From positions 1,054,001-1,118,000 of the forward strand of contig NC_006513.1 in the NCBI RefSeq assembly GCF_000025965.1: a stretch of DNA of 64,000 bases, read 5' to 3'. The notes beneath the pieces were generated by a model that did not search any database, was not told the DNA's origin, and saw only the letters and a program-made list of their open reading frames with translations. Position 1 is the first letter of the stretch. Every line of letters begins with the position of its first letter. Source of the DNA: Aromatoleum aromaticum EbN1. Its GTDB lineage: Bacteria; Pseudomonadota; Gammaproteobacteria; Burkholderiales; Rhodocyclaceae. This document shows, one piece after another, positions 56,383 to 64,000 of the stretch. Position numbers and translations under genes: made by a program.

Positions 56383-56955
56383 ATGACGGAAACGCTCGTC
56401 GCTCACGTGCTCGACTATGAATGGGGGCTGTTCATCCAGGTGCGCGGCGCCGGTCCCGCTCCGTGCCAGAGCGCTCCCGACAGTTTCCGCGCGATTCGCG
56501 GCAGCCTCTTCGCGCTATGGACCGACGAAATGCTCGCGGCCTACCTCGAAACGCTCGAACGCGCGGTCGCGCAGGGGCGCAACCCGCTCGCCGAGAAATA
56601 CGCGCGCATGGACGGGCTGATCCCGCCGCTGTCCGACAACCCGCTGATTCCAACGATCGTCGCGATCGAGGAGCGCTGGCAGGGCGAGCTGCAGGCGCGT
56701 TTCCCGGCGCTGTACCGCCGCTGCTGCCGCAGCCGCGCGCCGACCGGGGACGGGCGGGAGTTCTCGGTCTATCTGCATTGCGAGCTAGAGACGTACGGCG
56801 AGCGGACCGTGCAGCTCTACTACGAGAACGTCGCGCGCGCCGACGCCGCCGGCCGCAATCTCGCGATCGACGCGCTCGACCGCCTCGTCGCGCAAAGCGG
56901 CTACGCCGATCTCGAACAGGCCGAGCGCGTGCTGGCCGGGCAGGCGTCAGGGTGA
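56383..56955 (+). CDS. bssG: BssG, conserved protein (DUF4125-like)
   Basis: A 190-residue protein with DYEWGLFIQVRG, LWTDEMLAAYLETLERAVAQGRNPLAEKYARMDGL in fragments, and ETYGERTVQLYYENV, the pattern of DUF4125, whose members sit near glycyl-radical enzyme genes and which has no proven function. No transmembrane segment. Its TGA overlaps the GTG start of bssH (GTGA at 56952-56955). Confidence 0.8.
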   Translation: MTETLVAHVLDYEWGLFIQVRGAGPAPCQSAPDSFRAIRGSLFALWTDEMLAAYLETLERAVAQGRNPLAEKYARMDGLIPPLSDNPLIPTIVAIEERWQGELQARFPALYRRCCRSRAPTGDGREFSVYLHCELETYGERTVQLYYENVARADAAGRNLAIDALDRLVAQSGYADLEQAERVLAGQASG

Positions 56956-58232
56956 ACGGCTCGAGTCCGCGCTTCGCTCGCGCTCCAAGGCCCGCGCCGG
57001 CCGAGACGCGCGTTGCCGCCGTGCTGCTGCCGGGCCGCACGCGCCCCGCGCATCTGCTGTGGCTGATCACCGGCTTCTGGATGCTGCAGCCGTTGTCGAC
57101 GGACCTGTATCTGGCGTCGCTGCCGGAACTGGCGTCGTATTTCCATGCGTCGCCGGCGCTCGTGCAGCAGACGCTGTCGATGTTCGCGCTCGGCGTCGCG
57201 GTGTCGCAGCTCGTCAGCGGACCGCTGTCGGACCGCTTCGGCCGGCGTCCGATCCTCCTCGCCGGCGTGCTGGTCTACGCCGCGGCGAGTCTCGCCTGCA
57301 CGCTCGCGACGCGCATCGACGCGCTGCTCATCGGCCGCTTCATGCAGGCTGCCGGTAGTTGCACGGTCGCGGTGATCGCCCGCGCGGTGGTCCGCGACAC
57401 CTACCCGATCGGTGAAGGCGCGCACGTGATCGCCCGCTCGACGAGCATCCTCGCGGTGGCGCTGCTGCTCGCCCCCGTCGTCGGTGCGCAGCTCCAGGCA
57501 TCCTTCGGCTGGCGCGCCAACTTCGCGCTGCTGACGCTCGGCGGCGCGGCGCTCGGGCTCGCGTCGGTGCTGCGCTTCGCCGAGACGATTGCGCGTCGCA
57601 ACCCCGCTGCGATGCGGCCGGCCACACTGCTCGGTAACTACGGCGCGCTGCTGCGCAGCCCGGCGTTCTGGGCTTACGCGTTGCCGGGCAGCCTCTCCTT
57701 CGGCATGGTGTTCGTCTACATTTCCGGCGCCTCGTTCGCGCTGATCGACGTGCTGCACGTGCCGACGCGCTACTTCGGCTACTGCTTCGCGCTGGGCGTG
57801 CTCGGCTATCTCTTCGGCACGCAGGCGTGCCGGCGCCTGCTGCGGCACTACGGGCTGTCGCGCACGCTTCGCGTCGGCAGCACGCTCGGGCTCGCGGCGG
57901 GCACGACGTTCGCCGCAGGGCTCGCGCTGGACCTGCAGCACTGGGCCACCGTCGTCGTCGCGCACTTTCTCGTCACGCTCGCGCATGGCATCAACAGCCC
58001 GTGCGCGCAGAGCGGCGCCGTCGCGCCATTCCCCGAAAAGGCCGGCGCCGCGGCGGCCTTGCTGGGGTCGCTGACGATGCTCTGCGCCTTCTCGGTCGCG
58101 ACGCTGCTCGGCGCGACCTACGACGGCACGCTCCAGCCGCTGGCGACCCTGTCCGCGCTGCTCGCGATCGCGCTGTTCGTCGCCGAGCGCGCGCTCGCCG
58201 CGCATCGCCTGCGGGACAAGGCCCTGTCATGA
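56952..58232 (+). CDS. bssH: Major facilitator transporter BssH (Bcr/CflA-like)
   Basis: A 426-residue protein with about 12 transmembrane segments and the MFS loop GPLSDRFGRRPILLAG between helices 2 and 3; the start of the first helix region resembles Bcr/CflA drug efflux (LSTDLYLASLPELASYF). It may move toluene-pathway acids or expel solvents. GTG 56952 overlaps bssG; its TGA overlaps the next ATG (58229-58232). Confidence 0.78.
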   Translation: MNGSSPRFARAPRPAPAETRVAAVLLPGRTRPAHLLWLITGFWMLQPLSTDLYLASLPELASYFHASPALVQQTLSMFALGVAVSQLVSGPLSDRFGRRPILLAGVLVYAAASLACTLATRIDALLIGRFMQAAGSCTVAVIARAVVRDTYPIGEGAHVIARSTSILAVALLLAPVVGAQLQASFGWRANFALLTLGGAALGLASVLRFAETIARRNPAAMRPATLLGNYGALLRSPAFWAYALPGSLSFGMVFVYISGASFALIDVLHVPTRYFGYCFALGVLGYLFGTQACRRLLRHYGLSRTLRVGSTLGLAAGTTFAAGLALDLQHWATVVVAHFLVTLAHGINSPCAQSGAVAPFPEKAGAAAALLGSLTMLCAFSVATLLGATYDGTLQPLATLSALLAIALFVAERALAAHRLRDKALS

Positions 58233-58813
58233 CGCATTCCGGATCCGGCCCGGACGCCGCATGGATCGCCGCGCACGCCGAAGCCTCGCGCTACGTCCTG
58301 TCCGAACACGTGATCCGCTCGCTGATGGCGGGACGGATCGAGGTCGCGCAGATCGAAGCGGCGCTGCGCGGCGGCCGCATCATCGAGGAGCACCGGCACC
58401 CGGAGCGCAAGACCGCCTACCTGCTGTGCGCCCTCCACGACGGCCGGCCGGTGCACGCGATCGCGGCCCCCGCGGCCGACGGCTGGCTCGTCGTGACCCA
58501 CGCCTACGTGCCGGCACCGCCGCTCTGGCGCACTGCCCTGCATCGTTCCTCCGGAGAACCGACGATGTCCGATTCGATCACCCAGTGTTTCTTCTGCGGC
58601 GGCGCCATCAAGCAGGTGACCGTCGGCAATTTCGACTACCGTCTCGAAGGCCGGCTGTACGTCATCAAGAAGGTTCCCGCCGGCCTGTGCGGGCAGTGCG
58701 GCGAAAAATACGTCGACGCCGAGGTCGGCCGGCGCCTCAACGCGCTGATCGTGCGGCAGGCCTTTACCGGCAGCGAAACGGTCGGCGTCATCGACTACGC
58801 GACCGCGCCGTGA
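58229..58813 (+). CDS. bssI: DUF4258-YgiT zinc finger fusion protein (BssI position)
   Basis: A 194-residue fusion. The first 105 or so residues resemble DUF4258 (SEHVIRSLMAGRIEVAQIEAAL, IIEEHRHPERKTAYLL, WLVVTHAYV), a RelE-like fold; the remainder is a YgiT/MqsA-type zinc finger (CFFCGGAIKQVTVGNFDYRLEG, GLCGQCGEKYVDAEV; two CxxC). The two domains usually occur as separate adjacent genes. An internal ATG 58565 preceded by GGAG eight bases upstream could give a free zinc-finger product. It overlaps both neighbours. The symbol follows the gene order of Azoarcus sp. CIB and is positional; function unknown. Confidence 0.72.
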   Translation: MTHSGSGPDAAWIAAHAEASRYVLSEHVIRSLMAGRIEVAQIEAALRGGRIIEEHRHPERKTAYLLCALHDGRPVHAIAAPAADGWLVVTHAYVPAPPLWRTALHRSSGEPTMSDSITQCFFCGGAIKQVTVGNFDYRLEGRLYVIKKVPAGLCGQCGEKYVDAEVGRRLNALIVRQAFTGSETVGVIDYATAP

Positions 58814-59733
58814 ACGGCCTGACGCTCGCCGAACGTTACTTCGAGCGCTACGGCGACGAATTGCTCGGGGGCGAGTTCGCGCCTTGGCGCGAACGCGTCG
58901 CGGTCGGGCTCGCCGGTGACGGTTCCGACTGCCTCGGCTTCGACGACGAACAGTCGCGCGACCACGACTGGGGTCCGGGCTTCTGTCTGTGGCTGACCAA
59001 TACGGATTACGCCGCGATCGGCGCGTCGCTGCAGCAGGCCTATGACCGACTGCCGAAGTCGTTCGCGGGCTTCGAGCGCTCGACCACCGAGTGGGGCGGC
59101 GGACGTGTCGGCGTGCTCGAGATCGGCGCCTGGTACAAGCAGTATCTCGGCCATCCGGACGGCCCGCAGACGCTCTTCGACTGGCTGCGCATCCCGGAAA
59201 AGAATCTCGCTGCGTGCACCTCCGGACGCATCTTTCACGACCCGCTCGACGAGTTCTCGCGGCGCCGACGTGAACTGCTCGCGTTCTATCCGGAAGACGT
59301 CAGGCTCGCGAAGATCGCCGCCCGCTGCATGTCGATCGGCCAATCGGGCCAGTACAACTTCGCGCGCTCGCTCGCCCGCAGCGAGCTTTTCGCGGCGCGA
59401 TATGCGGAAACCAAGTTCTGCAACGATCTGATGTCGCTCGTCTATCTGCTGAATCGTCGCTACGCGCCGTATTACAAATGGCTGCACCGCGGCCTGCTCG
59501 CGCTGCCGCGGCTAGGCTGCATCGTTCATTCGCAGGTCACGGCGCTGGTGTCGTCGACCGACCCGAACCTGAAGCACGCGCGCATCGACACGCTGTGTGA
59601 GGCCGTGATCGCCGAGCTTCGCGGCGAAGGGCTGACCGACTCGGACAGCCCATTTCTTGTCGATCACGGTCCGCTCATCCATGAGCGCATACACGATCCA
59701 TCATTACGCCCCCTGAGCGTCCTGATCGGCTAG
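58810..59733 (+). CDS. bssJ: DUF4037-like nucleotidyltransferase (BssJ position)
   Basis: A 307-residue protein with a nucleotidyltransferase-like start: GDGSDCLGFDDEQSRDHDW contains a Gly-Ser motif and Asp residues (DxD/HD), then LYLL/NRRYAPYYKWL in a helical C-terminal domain, as in DUF4037 nucleotidyltransferases. GTG 58810 overlaps the preceding stop. It could nucleotidylate a protein or small molecule; that is inference. I cannot relate it to toluene chemistry from sequence. Confidence 0.7.
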   Translation: MNGLTLAERYFERYGDELLGGEFAPWRERVAVGLAGDGSDCLGFDDEQSRDHDWGPGFCLWLTNTDYAAIGASLQQAYDRLPKSFAGFERSTTEWGGGRVGVLEIGAWYKQYLGHPDGPQTLFDWLRIPEKNLAACTSGRIFHDPLDEFSRRRRELLAFYPEDVRLAKIAARCMSIGQSGQYNFARSLARSELFAARYAETKFCNDLMSLVYLLNRRYAPYYKWLHRGLLALPRLGCIVHSQVTALVSSTDPNLKHARIDTLCEAVIAELRGEGLTDSDSPFLVDHGPLIHERIHDPSLRPLSVLIG

Positions 59734-59755
59734 GGCAGCAACGGGAGAGATCCTC

Positions 59756-60703
59756 ATGGCGAAACGGATACTGATCATTGGCGGCAGCTATTTCTCCGGC
59801 CGAGTCTTCGTCGAGGAAGCGCTGAAGATGGCGGACGCCGAACTGCATGTCTTCAACCGCGGCAACCTGCCCTTGCGCATGGAGCGCGTGACCGAGCACG
59901 TCGGCAACCGGGAGCACCCCGACCGGGTGCGCGAGGGCATTCCGGACGGGGCATGGGACGCCGTCGTCGATTTCTGCGCCTACACCCCGGCTCACGTCGA
60001 AACCCTGCTGCGCAATCTGCGTGGCACGGTCCGCCAGTACCTGCTGATCAGCACCACGACCGTGTACCAACAGTCCGCTGGCCGGCCGGTCGACGAGAAC
60101 GCCCCCCTGCTCGACGGCCCGCAGCCGGAACTGGGCGACTACGCCGATTACGGCTACGACAAGTGCCTCGCCGAGCGCGCCGCGCGGCGCGAATGCGAGC
60201 GGCTGGGGATCGCGCTCACGGTGCTGCGACCGGCCATCATCTACGGCTATTACAACTACGCGCCGCGCGAGACGTATTTCTTCGACCGACTGCGCAATCG
60301 CGAGCCCGTCGTGATCCCCGAGCCCGCCCGCTCGTCGTTCAACTTCATATGGGTCGTCGACATGGCGCACCTCTTGTGGCGGTGCATCGGCGATCCGCGC
60401 GTCTTTGGCGAAACCTTCAATCTCGCCTCGGGCGAAGCGGTGACTCACGCGCGCATCGTCGAAGCGCTCGGCGAGATCGTCGGCAAGACCATCGAAACGC
60501 TGCCCCTGCCGGTCGAGGAGATCGCCCGTCGCAACATTCCGCTCCCCTTCCCGCTCGACGAGCACCTTCTCTACAGCGGCGCGAAGATCGACCGCCTGTT
60601 CGGCTTCGAGCACACGCCATTTCGCGCCGGCCTGCGCGAAGCGCTGAAGTACTACCTGATGACGAAACGCCGGCAAGAGGCCCTCGCCGGCGAGGCGCGA
60701 TGA
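59756..60703 (+). CDS. bssK: NAD-dependent epimerase/dehydratase-like protein (BssK position)
   Basis: A 315-residue extended-SDR-like protein with N-terminal ILIIGGSYFSGRVFVEEAL (glycine motif GGxxFxG, as in isoflavone-reductase or CSP41-type proteins), TTTVYQQSAG and the Tyr-x3-Lys pair in YGYDKCLAE. It may act on a nucleotide sugar or be an RNA-binding SDR. It starts 22 bases after bssJ (GGGAGAG ribosome site) and overlaps bssL by four bases. Function in the bss context unknown. Confidence 0.78.
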   Translation: MAKRILIIGGSYFSGRVFVEEALKMADAELHVFNRGNLPLRMERVTEHVGNREHPDRVREGIPDGAWDAVVDFCAYTPAHVETLLRNLRGTVRQYLLISTTTVYQQSAGRPVDENAPLLDGPQPELGDYADYGYDKCLAERAARRECERLGIALTVLRPAIIYGYYNYAPRETYFFDRLRNREPVVIPEPARSSFNFIWVVDMAHLLWRCIGDPRVFGETFNLASGEAVTHARIVEALGEIVGKTIETLPLPVEEIARRNIPLPFPLDEHLLYSGAKIDRLFGFEHTPFRAGLREALKYYLMTKRRQEALAGEAR

Positions 60704-62262
60704 ACGCCGACCTGATCCTGTGCAATCTCGTCGCCTTCACGCCGGAGCGCGCACAGAACGCGCGCCGCGCCGAGCTGATCGCGATCAGGGACGGCCGCAT
60801 CCTTCACGTCGGTGACCGCAGCGCGCGCGCGGCGCTGGCGGGACCGCACACACGCTTCGTCGACTGCCAGGGCGCGACGGTGGTCGCGGGCTTCAACGAT
60901 GCCCATTGCCATCCGGTCGCATTCGCGATGACGACGCGCTACGTCGATTGCTCGCCGGCACGCGTCGGCAGCATCCCCGAGCTCATCGACGTGCTTCGCG
61001 CCCGTGCTGCCGATATGCGGCCCGGCAACTGGCTGCGAGCCGCGAATTACGATCCGGCGACGCTCGCCGAACAGCGCCCGCCGAACCGCTGGGAGCTGGA
61101 CCGCGCCTCGCCCGCGCATCCGGCGATCCTCGTCGAGCGCGCGGGGCAGCATTGCATCCTCAACAGCCAGGCGCTTGCCTTATGCGGCATCGAAGAGTCG
61201 GCGCAGACATCGGATGCCGGACTGATCCACCGGGATCCGGCGAGCGGCCGGATCAACGGCATCGTCTCCGGCAACCACGCGCAGATCGCCGCGGCGATCC
61301 CGCCGCTCGCACGCGACGAGATCGATGCCGGCCTGCGCGCGGCGAACCGCATCTTCCTCGAATCCGGCATCACCTCGCTGCAGGACACGAGCTGGTCGAA
61401 CACGCCGGCGCACTGGCAGGCGATGGCCGACTACAAACGGCGCGGCCTGCTCGCCCCGCGCGTGTCGCTATGCGTCGGCGCCGATGCCGTGGCCGCCTTT
61501 GCGGAACAGGGACTGCGTTCGGGAAGCCCCCACGCCGACTGCGAGCCCGACGCACTGCGCATCGGCGCGGCGAAGATCGCGCTCGACGAGAGCACCGATA
61601 ATCCAGACCCGCCGCAAGAGCTGCTCGACGACACCGCGCTCGCCGCGCACCTGGCCGGCTTCCAGCTGGCGTTTCACGTCCCGGACCTCGGCCTGCTGCA
61701 GCGCTCGCTGAACACCCTCGCGTTCTTGCGCGAAAGCTGTTTCCAGTCGTGTTGCCGTCCGCGTTTCGAGCACTGTCCGGTATGCCCGCCCGAATGGATG
61801 GACCGCCTGGCGTCCAGCGGCGCAGTGGTCGTCGCGCAGCCCGCGCTGCTTCAACTGGCCGGCCCTGCCTACCGTGAGAGCGTGCCGGCCGATCAGCAGC
61901 ACCAGCTTTTTCCGTTCCGTTCGTTTCTTCGTCACGGCATTCCGCTGGCGTTCGGCTCCGACGCGCCGCTGGTTTCCTGCGCCCCGCTCAACGGGCTGCA
62001 AACCGCAGTCACCCGCCGGGACGACGCAGGCGGTCGCGTCGCGGCGGAGGAAGCCATTTCCGTGGCCGAGGCCCTGCACCTTTACACCTGCGGCGGTGCC
62101 TATGCAGCCGGAGAGGACGACGCGAAAGGCACGATCCAGGCCGGCAAGCGCGCCGATCTGGTAGTCATCGCCGGTGCCGGGGAATGGGCGACCGCCGACG
62201 ACCTCGAGCGCGCGCAGGTCGTCATGACGCTGATTGACGGCAAGATCGCTTGGGCGCAATAG
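60700..62262 (+). CDS. bssL: Amidohydrolase family protein (BssL position)
   Basis: A 520-residue metal-dependent hydrolase of the YtcJ-like subgroup: N-terminal beta domain (AELIAIRDGRILHVGDR), metal motif DAHCHPVAFA, ILVERAGQHCILNSQALAL, and a C-terminal GSDAPLVSCAPLNGLQTAV and KGTIQAGKRADLVVI. The substrate is unknown. ATG 60700 overlaps bssK. It ends the bss transcript; no clear terminator was seen in the following 168 bases. Confidence 0.82.
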   Translation: MNADLILCNLVAFTPERAQNARRAELIAIRDGRILHVGDRSARAALAGPHTRFVDCQGATVVAGFNDAHCHPVAFAMTTRYVDCSPARVGSIPELIDVLRARAADMRPGNWLRAANYDPATLAEQRPPNRWELDRASPAHPAILVERAGQHCILNSQALALCGIEESAQTSDAGLIHRDPASGRINGIVSGNHAQIAAAIPPLARDEIDAGLRAANRIFLESGITSLQDTSWSNTPAHWQAMADYKRRGLLAPRVSLCVGADAVAAFAEQGLRSGSPHADCEPDALRIGAAKIALDESTDNPDPPQELLDDTALAAHLAGFQLAFHVPDLGLLQRSLNTLAFLRESCFQSCCRPRFEHCPVCPPEWMDRLASSGAVVVAQPALLQLAGPAYRESVPADQQHQLFPFRSFLRHGIPLAFGSDAPLVSCAPLNGLQTAVTRRDDAGGRVAAEEAISVAEALHLYTCGGAYAAGEDDAKGTIQAGKRADLVVIAGAGEWATADDLERAQVVMTLIDGKIAWAQ

Positions 62263-62366
62263 CGCCGAAGCGGAATCGTTTCGGATCGGATTGCGACCGG
62301 GGGAGATGTTAGCTCTTCCCGGACCCCATCGAGTAGGTGAATCTCCTCAATTTCCTCCCCTTTCTG

Positions 62367-62410
62367 CTCATAAATGAGTAGATTATATTTATTCCCTCAT
62401 TTTTTTGAGG
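62367..62410 (+). promoter_or_regulatory. Promoter with two inverted repeats ahead of the Fic gene
   Basis: CTCAT-AA-ATGAG (62367-62378) and CCTCA-N6-TGAGG (62395-62410) flank an AT-rich -10-like TATATT (62384-62389). They share the half-sites CTCA/TGAG and differ from the GC-rich surroundings. They may be operators of the Fic protein's own winged helix. Confidence 0.55.
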
Positions 62411-62430
62411 AGATAAAGGAGATCTTCTCA

Positions 62431-63795
62431 ATGACGCAGAAACTACAGCCGGACGCCATTCTTGAAGCGGTCAAGGCGCTTGAAGCGGAAGGCGCTCAGG
62501 GTGCCTCGTCGTCCGAAATTCATGCACGAGTCGGCGCCAGCTACGCCACGGTCGGGAGGCTTCTGGACAAACTCGTTCAGGCCCATGCCCTTGTCCGGAC
62601 CGGGAAAGCGCGGGCCACCCGGTATTTCCTGGCACCGGTCGAAACCGACGTAAGAGAAACGCTCCGCGTCACGGACTTCGTAACCGCGACCGTATCGCCC
62701 CCTTGGTCCGACAGAGCGCGGTCATTGCTGGAAGTTCTCAACCGCCCGCTTGGGGCACGAACGCCCGTGACCTACCAGCGCCGGTTTCTCGATGATTACG
62801 CTCCGAACGAATCCGCCTTGCTGCCCCGCGAACTCGCGGACGGCTTGGCACAGGAAGGCCGGATGCAGGGGCAGCAACCGGCGGGGACCTATGCCCGGAA
62901 GGTCCTCGAACAGCTCCTGATCGATCTGTCCTGGTCGTCGTCCCGGCTGGAGGGCAATACCTATAGCCTGCTGGCGACGGAAGCGTTGTTCAAGAGCGGT
63001 GACCCACCGACGGATTCGGAAGGCGTGATGCTGCTCAACCACAAGCGCGCCATCGAATTTCTGGTCGACGCGGTGCCGACCTACGGTCTCAGCGATATCG
63101 TCATCCGCAACCTGCACGCGCTGCTGATGCAGGACCTGCTGGCCGATGCCGCAGGGCTGGGCGCGATCCGGACCAAAGTGGTCAATATCTCGGACACCAC
63201 TTATGTCCCCTCACAGGTGCCCCAGCTTCTTGACGAGATGCTCTCCCGGATCGTTGCCAAGGCCCAGCTCATCAAGAGTCCGGCGGAGGCCGCGTTCTTT
63301 CTGTGGGTGAACCTCGCTTACCTGCAGCCCTTTGAAGACGGCAACAAACGCACCAGCAGGCTCGCGGCGAATATCCCGCTGATGCTCTATAACTGCGCGC
63401 CGCTTGCCTTTCTCGATGTCGATCAGCAGGACTATGCGAAAGCGATGCTGGGCATCTACGAACTGATTGACGTCACGCTGGCAGCTGAACTCTTCACGTG
63501 GACGTACCGGCGGTCCATCCGCAAATACAAAGTGATCCTGGAAGCGATGGGATCGCCCGATCCCTTCAGGGTTCGCCACCGCGAACACTTGAGCGAAGCC
63601 GTGCAGCGCGTTGTGAAAAACGGCCTGCCCCTGCAGCAGGCGGTCGCGGCCCTGGGGCTACTCCCCGAGGACATCGGGCCGTTCGTCGAGGCGCTGGAAG
63701 CGGAACTCAAAACACTAACCGCGCACAACTGCGCGCGGTACCGGTTGACCATCGGGGAGGTGCAGGCCTGGATCGAACGCGGCAAGCCGATCTGA
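62431..63795 (+). CDS. Fic-family protein with winged helix and Gln at catalytic His
   Basis: A 454-residue protein: an N-terminal winged helix (SSSEIHARVGASYATVGRLLDKL), then a Fic domain. The Fic motif is LQPFEDGNKRTSRLA (Gln299): catalytic His is replaced by Gln, while the rest matches HxFx(D/E)GNxRxxR. An inhibitory motif SxxxEG (S170 to G175, in SSRLEGN) lies upstream in the chain, as in class II Fic proteins. It probably does not AMPylate in the usual manner; it may be regulatory or catalyse other chemistry. ATG 62431 has AAGGAG at suitable distance. Confidence 0.85.
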   Translation: MTQKLQPDAILEAVKALEAEGAQGASSSEIHARVGASYATVGRLLDKLVQAHALVRTGKARATRYFLAPVETDVRETLRVTDFVTATVSPPWSDRARSLLEVLNRPLGARTPVTYQRRFLDDYAPNESALLPRELADGLAQEGRMQGQQPAGTYARKVLEQLLIDLSWSSSRLEGNTYSLLATEALFKSGDPPTDSEGVMLLNHKRAIEFLVDAVPTYGLSDIVIRNLHALLMQDLLADAAGLGAIRTKVVNISDTTYVPSQVPQLLDEMLSRIVAKAQLIKSPAEAAFFLWVNLAYLQPFEDGNKRTSRLAANIPLMLYNCAPLAFLDVDQQDYAKAMLGIYELIDVTLAAELFTWTYRRSIRKYKVILEAMGSPDPFRVRHREHLSEAVQRVVKNGLPLQQAVAALGLLPEDIGPFVEALEAELKTLTAHNCARYRLTIGEVQAWIERGKPI

Positions 63796-63804
63796 GCGCC
63801 CCCA

Positions 63805-63874
63805 GGAAACGGCTTTGCCGTTTCCGCCCCCCCGAGGGGGACAAGAAAACTTGGGGCGGCCCGGCGTTTTCTTG
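63805..63874. repeat. Hairpin-rich repeat element after the Fic gene
   Basis: Three stems in tandem: GGAAACGGC-TTT-GCCGTTTCC (63805-63825), CCCCCC/GGGGGG-type stem (about 63827-63840), and CAAGAAAAC/GTTTTCTTG (63842-63850 with 63866-63874). The first can act as a bidirectional terminator; the whole block looks like the repetitive palindromes found many times in this bacterial group. The remaining bases to 64000 show no supported gene. Confidence 0.6.
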
Positions 63875-64000
63875 AGCACTTGGGTATGGACGGACAATAG
63901 AACGATCGTGTGCCGTCCGGCGCCGCACCGCGCGGATTGCTTGCGGCCGGCAGCGACTCGCCGGCTGGTCATCAGGCGCCGCGGAATTCCGGCGCGCGGC

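Overview
The window is GC-rich chromosomal DNA from a facultatively anaerobic betaproteobacterium of the Aromatoleum/Azoarcus/Thauera group (Rhodocyclales). The main reason is a complete toluene-activation locus: the two-component genes tdiS-tdiR and, divergently, a long bss operon. The operon encodes benzylsuccinate synthase (glycyl-radical subunit BssA, small subunits BssC and BssB), its activase BssD, and a tail (bssE to bssL) whose gene content resembles the bssDCABEFGHIJKL arrangement I recall from Azoarcus sp. CIB. The genus is inferred from gene content only.

Left part (1-25.3 kb). A truncated type I secretion ABC transporter is followed by a zinc operon (zur, a His-rich mini-protein, znuC, znuB, znuA) behind a Zur-like palindrome. 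Next, on the minus strand, come an EgtB/SenA-type protein with a TauE/SafE exporter, 6S RNA beside zapA, a small coiled-coil gene and ilvD. Then come yceH, lgt, a receiver-like protein running antisense into lgt, malonyl-CoA decarboxylase, an operon of c-di-GMP phosphodiesterase + porin + small binding protein, an iron block (hemP, bfd, bfr, tonB, exbB, exbD) and a MacA/MacB/outer-membrane-factor efflux set.

Middle part (25.3-37.9 kb). A roughly 3 kb accessory island holds small unknown proteins and a decayed phage lysis cassette. After it come a Fur-box-preceded Ftr-type ferrous iron transporter with its own porin, an IF-1 paralogue with no usable ATG, a cold-shock protein, an S-adenosylhomocysteine riboswitch in front of ahcY-metF, and a cupredoxin.

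Right part (37.9-64 kb). A HerA/YjgR-like ATPase precedes a beta-oxidation cluster (thiolase, hydroxyacyl-CoA dehydrogenase, enoyl-CoA hydratase) read divergently from an IclR regulator; ETF-ubiquinone oxidoreductase and a PaaY-like hexapeptide protein follow. Then come tdiR-tdiS and bssD to bssL (49.5-62.3 kb), with several stop/start overlaps suggesting one translationally coupled transcript. A Fic-family protein with Gln in place of the catalytic His, plus a hairpin-rich repeat, close the window.

Metabolic logic: TdiSR probably senses toluene or a downstream signal; BssD activates BssABC to add toluene to fumarate; beta-oxidation-type enzymes and ETF-QO nearby could serve CoA-thioester catabolism and electron entry into the quinone pool. 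The genes most worth attention are the uncharacterised bssF-bssL tail, the His-rich protein between zur and znuC, the apparent AUC start of infA, and the small paralogous ORFs of the island. No tRNA, rRNA, CRISPR array or intact insertion sequence was seen.
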